Assembly (NCBI GenBank): GCA_902783795.1
Contig: CACZSO010000268.1
Span: forward strand, 1 to 13,171
Direction of reading: 5' to 3'
Origin: an uncultured Eubacteriales bacterium
Lineage (GTDB): Bacteria > Bacillota > Clostridia > Lachnospirales > Lachnospiraceae
Length of the DNA: 13,171 nt
A program made the position numbers and the translations under genes. Positions 1 through 7,744 of this stretch are shown here, piece by piece. Each line of letters begins with the position of its first letter. Positions within the stretch are counted from its first letter, which is position 1. The notes below the pieces were generated by a model that made no database searches, was not told the origin of the DNA, and saw only the letters and a program-made list of their open reading frames with translations.

Positions 1-2736
1 ACAGATACTCTGAACAAAAACATCATTGCCTTTGTAGATGATCTTCTTTCCGTCTGCGGAAACATCGGCAACTTCTGTTGTAAGAGGCGTCTTAAGCGGC
101 TTGAAATTCTGGCGGTCTCTGAATAGATCGGCTATAGTTCCTGCTTCGATATAAACAGGCTCTCCATCAGTCAGGATCTGGCCATCTTTAACTTCTGCCG
201 TATGACCTTCTCCCAGACAGGCTTCTGCTGTAGAAGTACCGTCTTTGGAAACTTCAAAACTGTTCCAGAGCAGTGTCAGGTTTGGGAAAGGTTTATTGCT
301 GAGTTTGGCAACTTCTCCACGCTCATCAAATTCGGGGGCTTTTTTGATGACAGCACTTAAAATGTTCAGTCTCCGAGCCAGGCCACCCGGCATGATCATG
401 TCATTTCCGGCAAACATAGAGATGGAAGGTGTTGAGGAACCGCCGTTCCAGTCTGTCATGACTACGCCTTCGAAGCCCCATTCACCCCTTAAGAGGTTCG
501 TGCACAGATCATAACTGTCCGCCGAAGGAATACCATTGATCTTATTATAAGAAGTCATCACAGACAGGGGATGTCCTTCCATGACAGCAATGCGGAAGGG
601 TTCAAGATAGATCTCCCGAAGAGCACGTTGGGAAACCACGGAATTATTGCGGCTCCGGTTTGTTTCCTGGTTGTTAGCTGCATAATGCTTGACACAGGCT
701 GCGGCTTCCAGACCATCCTGTATACCTAAGGTGATGCTGGCGGCCATACGGCCTGCCAGATAAGGATCTTCTGAGAAATACTCAAAATTGCGGCCGCATA
801 GAGGATTCCGATGGATATTGATGCCGGGGCCTAATAGGATACCTATCCGGAAAGCCTTCAGGTCTTCTTTCATGCCCAGACCGACTTCAAAGGCTACTTT
901 TTCATCGAATGACTGAGCGATGAGTGTGCCTACAGGCCAGGCGATGCAGTGATGGAAGACTTCCTGATCTTCGCCGGTATCCGTGTTTTTAGCTGTGAAA
1001 TGCTGTGTCAGACGGACACCGCCGGGACCGTCAGCCATGACGATAGAGGGAATTCCAAACTCTTTTTCCAAAGCATGTGTAGTCTCACCGGCTGCACCGG
1101 GGACAGATTCAGAAGAACCGCCGATGACCGGATTAGCATCGTCCTCAACACCCCAGCCGGTACCGCAGCAGAAATCAGCCAGCTGATCTTCTGTGAGCTG
1201 AGAGAGCAGTTCTTCGCGGGAAGCCTTACCGTCAAGCAGATCCTGGAAGGTGATCTTACGATCTGCACCGGCAGCCAGTTTTTCATAGGGCATGACAGGC
1301 TGATAAGCCGGGTCGTTTGTATAAGTGGTCACGCTGGGAACCTGATAAGGCGAACGACAGTCTTCACAAGAAGGAAGTTCTTCCGGAGTCAGAACAGGCA
1401 ATGAAGCAGCCAGTGCCTGATTATCAGACCCTGTCGGTCCTGTCATAACTTCGAGATTCTGCTGTAACGGCAGTTCTTCATAAACAAGCCGTATTTTTAC
1501 AGTTTCAGAGATATGAACTGCAGCCAGTGCTTCCGTATCTTCTGAAGAAGTGCCCAGACTTACAATGTAAAAACCACGGGAAAGGATATAAGCAGTTTCT
1601 TTTTCACTGTAGGAAGAAAGGTCTTTCAAAGATACTTTCAGACAAAGTGTTTCTGTCTCACCAGGTTGTAATAGACCAGTCTTCTTAAAATCTTTCAGCT
1701 CTATTGCCGGCATATCCATTTCTGTGGACGGTGCAGTGATATACAGCTGCAGGACTTCTTTGCCGGAATAGCTGCCGATATTCTTTACATCAGCTGTGAC
1801 AATGAGCTGGTCTTTTTCCAGACAGACATTTTTGTTAAGTACTTCAAACTTTGTGTAGGAGAGGCCGAAGCCGAAAGGATAACCGGCTTTTTTTCCGAAA
1901 GTTGAGAAGTAGCGGTATCCGACATAGATGCCTTCTGTATAAAGCGATGTGTCAAAATCTGATAAAAAAACATCGGAGCTGGGATAATCATCATAGACAT
2001 CAGCCCAGGTGGTCGTCAGCTTCCCGGAAGGAGTCGTTTCTCCGGACAGAACTTTGGTAACGGCACTGCCTGCTTCCTGGCCGGGCTGGCCCATGACCAG
2101 AATAGAATCCGCACCAGTCTGATCCAGATCACGAACAGCTACGGGCCCGGGAACATTTAAAACAAGGGCAAGATATTTAAAAGCCTGGCGGAGAACAGTC
2201 AGATTTTCCTTTTCTGTATCTGTCAGATTATAATCTTCATCCAGCTTTCTATCATGGCCTTCTCCTGAATTCCGGGACAGGACAAAAACAGCAATATCTG
2301 TTTCTTTTGCATACTCTGCCGCTTCTTCTGCCTTGATCGATGCTTCAGGGAAGGAGAAGATGATCATAGGGCTGGAGGCAGAGGCCAGCATAGCTTCATC
2401 ATAAGCAGCAGCGATTTTATCGAGCTGAGCTTCGTTTACGATCTCAAAGCCGGCATCTTTCATGGAAGGAAGCACATTTATATGATAACGGGGCGACTGA
2501 TTGACCAGGGTGTCGCCACCGCCTGAAAGACCGCCGTTAAACGGATCACCGGATCCGGTACCACCTCTGACTGTGCGGACAGCACCATTGCCGAACAGCG
2601 CTATTTTGCCTGGCTTAAGCGGCAGAACGGCGTTTTCATTTTTAAGAAGGACCATACCTTCTTTGGCAGCGGTTTCCGCGATCGCAGCCCCACGGATCTC
2701 TCGCTCTGTCAGCGGCGGGTAGATATTAAGGTTCAT
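1..2736 (-). CDS. GH3 beta-glucosidase-type glycosidase with permuted domain order (3' end beyond window)
   Basis: Family 3 glycoside hydrolase, probably acting on beta-glucosides or related oligosaccharides in the cytoplasm, since no signal peptide is visible. 912 codons lie in the window without a stop, so the C-terminus is missing. The domains run opposite to the usual GH3 order. First comes the GH3 C-terminal domain (about residues 15-295, with SGEGHDR around Glu159, the likely acid/base by analogy with other bacterial GH3 enzymes, and GYPFGFGLSYT near 285-295). A fibronectin-III-like domain follows (about 300-400), then the GH3 TIM-barrel domain (about 500-800). The barrel holds GRNFEYFSEDP (648-658), KHYAANNQE (from Lys683) and VMTDWNG, whose Asp762 is the expected nucleophile. 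This order is known from Ruminococcus albus and Butyrivibrio enzymes. The ATG has a GGAGGTG Shine-Dalgarno a few bases upstream and a good promoter. Exact substrate (glucoside, xyloside or other) cannot be read from the sequence. Confidence 0.93.
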   Translation of the reverse strand, partial: MNLNIYPPLTEREIRGAAIAETAAKEGMVLLKNENAVLPLKPGKIALFGNGAVRTVRGGTGSGDPFNGGLSGGGDTLVNQSPRYHINVLPSMKDAGFEIVNEAQLDKIAAAYDEAMLASASSPMIIFSFPEASIKAEEAAEYAKETDIAVFVLSRNSGEGHDRKLDEDYNLTDTEKENLTVLRQAFKYLALVLNVPGPVAVRDLDQTGADSILVMGQPGQEAGSAVTKVLSGETTPSGKLTTTWADVYDDYPSSDVFLSDFDTSLYTEGIYVGYRYFSTFGKKAGYPFGFGLSYTKFEVLNKNVCLEKDQLIVTADVKNIGSYSGKEVLQLYITAPSTEMDMPAIELKDFKKTGLLQPGETETLCLKVSLKDLSSYSEKETAYILSRGFYIVSLGTSSEDTEALAAVHISETVKIRLVYEELPLQQNLEVMTGPTGSDNQALAASLPVLTPEELPSCEDCRSPYQVPSVTTYTNDPAYQPVMPYEKLAAGADRKITFQDLLDGKASREELLSQLTEDQLADFCCGTGWGVEDDANPVIGGSSESVPGAAGETTHALEKEFGIPSIVMADGPGGVRLTQHFTAKNTDTGEDQEVFHHCIAWPVGTLIAQSFDEKVAFEVGLGMKEDLKAFRIGILLGPGINIHRNPLCGRNFEYFSEDPYLAGRMAASITLGIQDGLEAAACVKHYAANNQETNRSRNNSVVSQRALREIYLEPFRIAVMEGHPLSVMTSYNKINGIPSADSYDLCTNLLRGEWGFEGVVMTDWNGGSSTPSISMFAGNDMIMPGGLARRLNILSAVIKKAPEFDERGEVAKLSNKPFPNLTLLWNSFEVSKDGTSTAEACLGEGHTAEVKDGQILTDGEPVYIEAGTIADLFRDRQNFKPLKTPLTTEVADVSADGKKIIYKGNDVFVQSIC

Positions 2737-2768
2737 AAAACACCTCCAAACAGAATTCTCATGCTTAG

Positions 2769-2797
2769 ATTATATTAAAGGATATGCTCAAAATCAA
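2769..2797 (-). promoter_or_regulatory. Sigma-A-type promoter of the GH3 gene
   Basis: On the minus strand, TTGATT (2797-2792) is followed after exactly 17 bases by a perfect TATAAT (2774-2769). The predicted transcription start near 2762 leaves a leader of about 26 bases, which includes the GGAGGTG ribosome binding site. No catabolite-response (cre) site was recognised nearby. Confidence 0.75.
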
Positions 2798-2863
2798 GCA
2801 AAACAAGAAAGAAATGAGTTGGTTTTCAATAAGATCAGTCTTACTGTTTAGTTTAGCTTTTAC

Positions 2864-2892
2864 TTGCGGAACCGATGGATAGATGGTATGAT
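2864..2892 (+). promoter_or_regulatory. Sigma-A-type promoter of the MFS/spermidine-synthase-like gene
   Basis: TTGCGG (2864-2869), a 17-base spacer and TATGAT (2887-2892). Transcription would begin around 2899-2900, at the edge of an in-frame ATG at 2901. That ATG would therefore be leaderless, which favours the GTG at 2925 as the real start. This promoter is divergent from, and about 70 bp away from, the GH3 promoter. Confidence 0.65.
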
Positions 2893-2924
2893 AAAGCATT
2901 ATGACGCAAAGGAGTTTTAAAAGC

Positions 2925-4553
2925 GTGAAGAAAGACAGACCGATGTTAAAAAATAAAGTTTTTTTATATTTGACCGAGTTTTTCGCCGGCATGTCGGTGA
3001 TGGCGGTAGAATTAGGCGCCAGTCGGCTGCTGGCACCGTATTTCAGCTCATCACAAATCGTCTGGACCATCATCATCGGAACCATCATGATCGCTATGGC
3101 ATTGGGTAATGTGTACGGCGGAAAAAAGGCTGATAAAGATCCGGATCCTGATAAACTGTATGGCAGGATATTGTTGGCAGCGGTGTGGATCGCCTTGATC
3201 CCGGTAGTCGGGAAGTATATTATCCTGGCTATTTCAGGTGTCCTAATCTTTACGGTAAATCACAACTTTCTGATCATCGCCGGGTTTGCTGCCTGTATGG
3301 TCATCTTTGTATTCCCGCTGTTTCTTTTAGGAACGGTTACCCCGTCCATCGTTAAATTTGCGGTAGAAGATCTGAATGATAATGGAAAAATGGTTGGCTA
3401 TCTGAATGCTTTCAACACTATCGGATCCATTATCGGCACCTTTGTCCCGACATTTATCAGCATTCCCGCGGTTGGAACCTCGATTACATTTTTGATCTTC
3501 GGAGGCATATTGATCATTCTGTGCCTGATCTATTTCTTTACATCAGGACTGCCGCTTAAAAAGATGAAAAAGGTCCCTGTAAGCCTGGTGATCTTTATCC
3601 TGTGCTGTGTTTTCGGCTATAATAACAGCTTTGCTTTCTGGGAGAAGAACCTGACTTATGAAGGAGAGTCTGTTTATAATTATCTTCAGGTGAGAGAGGA
3701 TGATCACCAGGTCATTCTTTCTACAAATGTGCTGTTTGGCGTGCAGTCAGTTTATCGGAAAGAAAAAGGACTGACAGGCATGTATTATGATTATGCCATG
3801 GCGGCACCCTATATGGCCGGTGTCAATGAAAAAGATGAGATGGAAGTACTGATCCTCGGCATGGGGACTGGTACTTATGCGACTCAGTGTCTGCGTTATT
3901 TTGACAATATGCATTTTACCGGCGTGGAAATAGACCAGAAGATCACAGATCTGTCACGCAGATATTTTAATCTTTCTGAAAACGTCGCTGTCACTACCTA
4001 TGATGGCAGAGCTTATCTTAACGTTGACAAAAACAAATACGACGTCATTATGGTCGATGCCTATCAGGATATTACGATCCCTTTTCAGATGTCTTCTGTT
4101 GAATTTTTTACTCTGGTAAAAGACCATTTAAAAGAAGACGGAGTTATGGTCGTCAATATGAACATGAGAGGACAGGAAGAAGGAAATATCAATGAGTATC
4201 TTTCTGATACGATTTCTCAGGTGTTTTCTCAAGTGTATACAGTGGATGTGCCTTATACGACGAACAGGGAACTGTTTGCCGGGAATGATCCTGAAATGAT
4301 GGAATCATTCAGGTATAACTGCAGCAGAGAAGATAATACAGAACTTAAAGATATGCTTCTTACGGTTGAAGATTCATTGCTGCCATATCATCCGGGCACT
4401 CATCTGATGACTGACGATAAAGCTCCGGTAGAACTTCTGGGTATGAAGGTGATCGATGAGCTGATCATGGATGAAGTTTCTTACTATAAGAACATCTACA
4501 GAGAGGGCGGATTCCGGGCTGTGTGGGATCTTTTAAAAGAGGAAATATTCTGA
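2925..4553 (+). CDS. Membrane-anchored spermidine-synthase-like protein (fused MFS/SpeE-like)
   Basis: The protein has 542 residues from the GTG at 2925, chosen because AAAGGAG (2908-2914) lies 10 bases upstream; the in-frame ATG at 2901 sits on the predicted transcription start and has no room for an RBS, and ATG 2943 is another option. Residues 1 to about 240 form roughly seven hydrophobic segments. The rest is a Rossmann-type methyltransferase/aminopropyltransferase fold: GMGTGTY (312-318) is the nucleotide-binding loop, Glu335 in VEID is the usual ribose-binding acid, Asp360 is in DGRAYL, and Asp378 in VDAYQD sits where spermidine synthases carry a catalytic Asp. The YHE..HP stretch of true spermidine synthases is replaced by YYDYAMAAPY. 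The family is widespread in bacteria as 'fused MFS/spermidine synthase', and its substrate is generally unknown. Polyamine synthesis is possible but unproven. The gene appears monocistronic, and I see no convincing terminator in the 192 bases after it. Confidence 0.85.
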   Translation: MKKDRPMLKNKVFLYLTEFFAGMSVMAVELGASRLLAPYFSSSQIVWTIIIGTIMIAMALGNVYGGKKADKDPDPDKLYGRILLAAVWIALIPVVGKYIILAISGVLIFTVNHNFLIIAGFAACMVIFVFPLFLLGTVTPSIVKFAVEDLNDNGKMVGYLNAFNTIGSIIGTFVPTFISIPAVGTSITFLIFGGILIILCLIYFFTSGLPLKKMKKVPVSLVIFILCCVFGYNNSFAFWEKNLTYEGESVYNYLQVREDDHQVILSTNVLFGVQSVYRKEKGLTGMYYDYAMAAPYMAGVNEKDEMEVLILGMGTGTYATQCLRYFDNMHFTGVEIDQKITDLSRRYFNLSENVAVTTYDGRAYLNVDKNKYDVIMVDAYQDITIPFQMSSVEFFTLVKDHLKEDGVMVVNMNMRGQEEGNINEYLSDTISQVFSQVYTVDVPYTTNRELFAGNDPEMMESFRYNCSREDNTELKDMLLTVEDSLLPYHPGTHLMTDDKAPVELLGMKVIDELIMDEVSYYKNIYREGGFRAVWDLLKEEIF

Positions 4554-4745
4554 TAACCGATGAATACCGCTGCCTTGGAATATATTACTTGTGAGACTTC
4601 TGTCTTTCTGATCAATTTGATGAAAAACGGCTGGCAGGGCTTTAAAAAAATGCCCATTTGTCAATAGAAATCATAATGGATTTGTGTTATCTTTTATCTT
4701 TATGAAGCTAAAAGTTTTCCGCATTTTCAAGGAAAGGAAGCAAGT

Positions 4746-6842
4746 ATGACCAGCATATCCGGAATTTACGGAGAGTTAAATTTTGACGATAAGGAAATGA
4801 GACAGAGGCTGTCTCAGCCTGTTTATGAGGCAGTCAAGGAAGCCATGGTGGAAGGACACCGTCTGGATGAAAAATCCACGGCTGCCCTGGCTCAGGCCAT
4901 GAAGGAATGGGCTATTGAAAAAGGCGCAACGCATTTCACCCACTGGTTCCAGCCCATGACCGGCGTAACGGCGGAGAAGCATGACAGCTTTATAGAAACA
5001 GACCGGGATAACCAGGCTTTGATAGAATTTTCTGGCAAGGAACTTATGAGCGGGGAATCAGATGCCTCTTCTTTTCCTTCCGGAGGATTAAGAACTACCT
5101 TTGAAGCCAGAGGTTATACCGTATGGGATCCCACATCATTTGCCTTTATTAAGGGGCATACCCTGTGTATCCCTACTGCTTTCTGCTCCTATAACGGCTA
5201 TGCACTGGATAAGAAGACGCCCCTGCTCCGTTCTATGAGAGCTATTAATATTCAGGCTCTTCGCATCCTGAGACTGTTTGGAAATACAGAAGCTAAACGC
5301 GTGATCCCGTCAGTAGGTGCTGAACAGGAGTATTTCCTGATAGAGCGGTCCCAATATGAAAAGAGAAGGGACCTGGTGTATACCGGCCGTACGCTTTTCG
5401 GAGCAAAACCTCCGAAAGGCCAGGAGATGGATGATCATTATTCCGGAGCCATTAAAAGACGGGTAGAAGCTTATATGGAAGACCTGAATACAGCCCTGTG
5501 GCGGCTGGGGGTCCCGGCAAAAACAGAACATAATGAAGTGGCACCCGGACAGCACGAACTGGCCTGTATTTATACAGCAGCAAATGTGGCGACAGACCAG
5601 AATCAACTGGTCATGGAAATGATGAAAAAGACAGCGGAAGAGCATGACCTGGTGTGCCTGCTTCATGAAAAACCTTTTGAAGGTGTTAACGGTTCCGGTA
5701 AACATAACAACTGGTCTCTGGCCACAGATACAGGAGTGAATCTTCTGTCTCCGGGTGACACGCCTTTTGAAAATGCTCAGTTTTTACTGTTTCTGGCAGC
5801 GATCATACAGGCAGTGGATGAATACCAGGATCTGCTGAGGCTATCAGCGGCTACGGCCGGAAACGATCATCGTTTAGGTGCTGCAGAGGCGCCGCCGGCT
5901 GTTATTTCCATATTCCTGGGAGATGAATTGACAGAGGTGCTGGAAGCTATTGAAAATGGCTCTACTTATGGTGGCTTTGAGAAAAAGACCATGCGTCTGG
6001 GTGCAGAAGCTCTGCCGCATTTTCCGGTAGATTCCACCGATAGAAACCGTACTTCGCCCTTTGCCTTTACCGGTAATAAATTTGAGTTCCGTATGGTAGG
6101 ATCTGCAGATTCCATCGGCTGTGCAAATATAATGCTGAATGCCGCGGTGGCGGATACATTGGAGCAGTTTGCGGACAGATTAGAAAAGAGCCAGGATTTT
6201 GAAACAGAATTGCACGAACTGATCAGACAGACCATCCACGATCATCGCCGGATCCTGTTCAATGGCAATGGATATGATGAAAACTGGATCACGGAGGCAA
6301 CAGAAAAGCGGGGCCTGTCGAATTTAAGGACGACACCGGAAGCGCTGCCCCGGGCGATGGACGAGAAGAATATCAGCATGCTGATGAGGCAGCATATCTA
6401 TGCCCGTCAGGAGATGCAGTCAAGGGTAGACGTTCTGCTTGAGAATTACTGCAAAACAGTAGAGATCGAAGGGCGCACCATGATCGATATGGTGAAAAAG
6501 GAGATAACCCCGGCTATCGACAGCTACCTGTTTACTTTAGCAGATACAGCAGAGAAAAAGCTGAGGATCAGCAGTAATATTTCCATTAATCATGAAAAGA
6601 GCCTTCTGGAGAGACTTTCTCTTATTCTGGACCAGATCGATGAGGCGGCAGAAAAGCTGGATGCGGCTCTTAAGAAAGCAGAGAAGATAACAGATTATGA
6701 AGCCTGCGGTCTGTTCCTTAAGGATCATGTCATACCTGCTATGAGCGCCTTACGCAGTCCCTGCGATGAAGCAGAACTTCTTTGCAGCAAGAACTGCTGG
6801 CCCTTCCCTACTTACAGCGATATTTTCTTTGGTGTAAGATAA
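4746..6842 (+). CDS. glnN: Glutamine synthetase, class III
   Basis: Makes glutamine from glutamate, ammonia and ATP in the cytoplasm. At 698 residues it matches class III enzymes (about 700) and is far longer than class I (about 450). The class III signatures appear in order: FTHWFQPMTG near residue 64, VGAEQEYF (190-197) with metal-binding glutamates, KTEHNEVAPGQHELA (259-273), GVNGSGKHNNWS (313-324) and NRTSPFAFTGNKFEFR (from 434). A long, probably helical C-terminal region follows, typical of the class. The ATG has an AAAGGAA Shine-Dalgarno 6-7 bases upstream. The 192-base gap before it suggests its own promoter, but I found no clean -35/-10 pair and no recognisable riboswitch. No PII, ammonium transporter or glutamate synthase gene lies alongside. 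It converges on the SRAP gene, with only 17 bases between the stop codons. All catalytic motifs look intact. Confidence 0.97.
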   Translation: MTSISGIYGELNFDDKEMRQRLSQPVYEAVKEAMVEGHRLDEKSTAALAQAMKEWAIEKGATHFTHWFQPMTGVTAEKHDSFIETDRDNQALIEFSGKELMSGESDASSFPSGGLRTTFEARGYTVWDPTSFAFIKGHTLCIPTAFCSYNGYALDKKTPLLRSMRAINIQALRILRLFGNTEAKRVIPSVGAEQEYFLIERSQYEKRRDLVYTGRTLFGAKPPKGQEMDDHYSGAIKRRVEAYMEDLNTALWRLGVPAKTEHNEVAPGQHELACIYTAANVATDQNQLVMEMMKKTAEEHDLVCLLHEKPFEGVNGSGKHNNWSLATDTGVNLLSPGDTPFENAQFLLFLAAIIQAVDEYQDLLRLSAATAGNDHRLGAAEAPPAVISIFLGDELTEVLEAIENGSTYGGFEKKTMRLGAEALPHFPVDSTDRNRTSPFAFTGNKFEFRMVGSADSIGCANIMLNAAVADTLEQFADRLEKSQDFETELHELIRQTIHDHRRILFNGNGYDENWITEATEKRGLSNLRTTPEALPRAMDEKNISMLMRQHIYARQEMQSRVDVLLENYCKTVEIEGRTMIDMVKKEITPAIDSYLFTLADTAEKKLRISSNISINHEKSLLERLSLILDQIDEAAEKLDAALKKAEKITDYEACGLFLKDHVIPAMSALRSPCDEAELLCSKNCWPFPTYSDIFFGVR

Positions 6843-6844
6843 AA

Positions 6845-6873
6845 GACCTGTACAGAAGGTCAAAGACTTTTTT
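6845..6873. terminator. Possible short bidirectional terminator between convergent genes
   Basis: GACCT (6845-6849) and AGGTC (6857-6861) form a 5-bp stem with a 7-base loop. A run of six T follows on the plus strand (6868-6873), and four T follow on the minus strand (6844-6841). On the plus strand, AGAAGGTC can instead pair with GACTTTT through G-U pairs. It lies exactly between the glutamine synthetase and SRAP stop codons, where a shared terminator is expected, but the stem is weak and overlaps the SRAP stop codon. Confidence 0.35.
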
Positions 6874-7477
6874 CATAGACCATATCCAGAAGACCGAATA
6901 ATCTGACTTTGTCTGGGTCACCATCCGGACGGATCCAGTCATCGATCCATTCCGGCGGAAGGATCAGCGGCATACGGTCATGGATCAGTTTCATATCAGA
7001 GGACGGTTCTCTTGTCAGTACAGTAAAATAGGGGAAGCCGTCCTCTATTTTATACAGTCCCGCCAGACAGGTCATAGACTGTCCTCTGGGCTGGATCATA
7101 TATTTATCTCCGGTTTTTTCTTTCCCGTCAGCATTGATAAAATGCTGCCATTCATAGTACCAGGAAGCCGGAATGATGCAGCGCTGCTTTTTCCAGGAAT
7201 CTTTGAACGAAGGCTTTACAGCAGCCGTCTCCAGACGGGCATTGAATAAGGAACTGCCGGTTTTAGTCTTAAATCCCCAGATCATGGGAAAAACAGCCCG
7301 CTGTCCGTTTTTATCCGGCGCAATGACCGGTACGATATCTGAAGGAAAGATCTCTCCGGAAGTCTTCAGCGGCCGGCCCAGTTTCCTTACCATCCTGTCC
7401 CCGAGAGGGGAGCGCATGGCTTCGTCTATGATAGGCTTAAGTTCCGGGGATAATTCCATATAATATCTGCAGCACAT
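6860..7477 (-). CDS. SRAP-domain protein (YedK/HMCES-type abasic-site protein)
   Basis: 205 residues, the usual size for bacterial SRAP proteins. The family links covalently through Cys2 to abasic sites in single-stranded DNA, shielding them during replication. The key residues are present: Cys2 (exposed after Met removal), Asn79 and Arg81 in NARLE, Glu109 in WYYEW, and His166 in HDRMP. The PSDIVPVI and WGF motifs of the family are also clear. Oddly, the start reads MCCRYY where most relatives have MCGRF, so a second Cys sits next to the catalytic one. The ATG has a GGAG six bases upstream. It is the last gene of the four-gene minus-strand operon, 42 bases after the YolD-like gene. Its presence with a translesion polymerase and a self-cleaving repressor fits the family's known association with the SOS response. 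Confidence 0.93.
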   Translation of the reverse strand: MCCRYYMELSPELKPIIDEAMRSPLGDRMVRKLGRPLKTSGEIFPSDIVPVIAPDKNGQRAVFPMIWGFKTKTGSSLFNARLETAAVKPSFKDSWKKQRCIIPASWYYEWQHFINADGKEKTGDKYMIQPRGQSMTCLAGLYKIEDGFPYFTVLTREPSSDMKLIHDRMPLILPPEWIDDWIRPDGDPDKVRLFGLLDMVYEKSL

Positions 7478-7519
7478 TTTCTTCTCCGTTTCTTATAAGA
7501 CCTGAAATGTTTCCAGGCA

Positions 7520-7723
7520 TTATTCATTCTCACCGGCTTCTCTGGCCACCTTTTCTATCTCCAGATCAAAACCTCTCAAGGCATCAAAAGGAGAGAAGAT
7601 CTTTGCCCGGTGTTCCTGATCCATGGCCGGATGCTTCTGGTCATATTTGTCATGATGTGGTTTGCCTCTCAGATAAGCGTCCCGGTATTTAAAATCCGGG
7701 GGCATGGGCATAAAGTCTTCCAT
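7520..7723 (-). CDS. Small YolD-like protein, partner gene of the UmuC-type polymerase
   Basis: 67 residues, charged and soluble, without membrane segments or Cys. The core HPAMDQEHRAKIFSPFDALRGFD (about residues 31-53) resembles the H.P.M....RA..FSPFAAL.GYD pattern of YolD-like proteins that sit beside UmuC-type polymerases in Clostridia; Bacillus subtilis has analogous yolD-uvrX and yqjX-yqjW pairs. Clostridial relatives usually run on past this motif to about 100 residues or more, so this is a short version ending soon after it. The function of the family is not established; a polymerase accessory or regulatory role is inferred from the constant neighbourhood. It has a strong AAGGAGG Shine-Dalgarno, buried in a hairpin directly behind the polymerase stop codon. 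The gap to the polymerase gene is 21 bases. Confidence 0.8.
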   Translation of the reverse strand: MEDFMPMPPDFKYRDAYLRGKPHHDKYDQKHPAMDQEHRAKIFSPFDALRGFDLEIEKVAREAGENE

Positions 7724-7728
7724 GAATG

Positions 7729-7744
7729 CCTCCTTATCAGGAGG
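7729..7744 (-). promoter_or_regulatory. Hairpin that sequesters the Shine-Dalgarno of the YolD-like gene
   Basis: On the minus strand, CCTCCT-GATA-AGGAGG forms a perfect 6-bp GC-rich stem with a 4-base loop. The 3' arm is the ribosome binding site of the gene starting at 7723. The 5' arm begins directly after the polymerase TGA (7747-7745), so a ribosome terminating there would cover and open the stem. There is no T-run after it, so it is not a Rho-independent terminator. Inferred role: translational coupling to the polymerase gene. Confidence 0.5.

Noticed and set aside
949..1404. Open frame of 151 codons on the plus strand, opposite the GH3 gene
   Set aside because: Antisense to the conserved GH3 region. 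The translation is low in recognisable motifs and rich in composition typical of shadow frames.
2830..2843. Inverted repeat TAAGA-TCAG-TCTTA between the divergent GH3 and membrane-protein promoters
   Set aside because: Five AT-rich base pairs per arm is easily due to chance, and no regulator gene is next to it. It is upstream of both promoters, so an operator role is possible but not supported.
4639..4656. Terminator after the spermidine-synthase-like gene (GGGC...GCCC with an A/T loop)
   Set aside because: Only a 4-bp stem and no T-run after it.
4658..4693. Promoter for the glutamine synthetase gene (TTGTCA and TTATCT)
   Set aside because: The two boxes are 23 bases apart, too far for a normal sigma-A promoter. 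An extended -10 reading (TGT-TATCTT at 4685-4693) has no matching -35. A promoter must lie in this gap, but I cannot place it.
7480..7519. Hairpin between the YolD-like and SRAP genes (CCTG...CAGG)
   Set aside because: Short stem with a bulge and no T-run; not convincing as a terminator or processing site.
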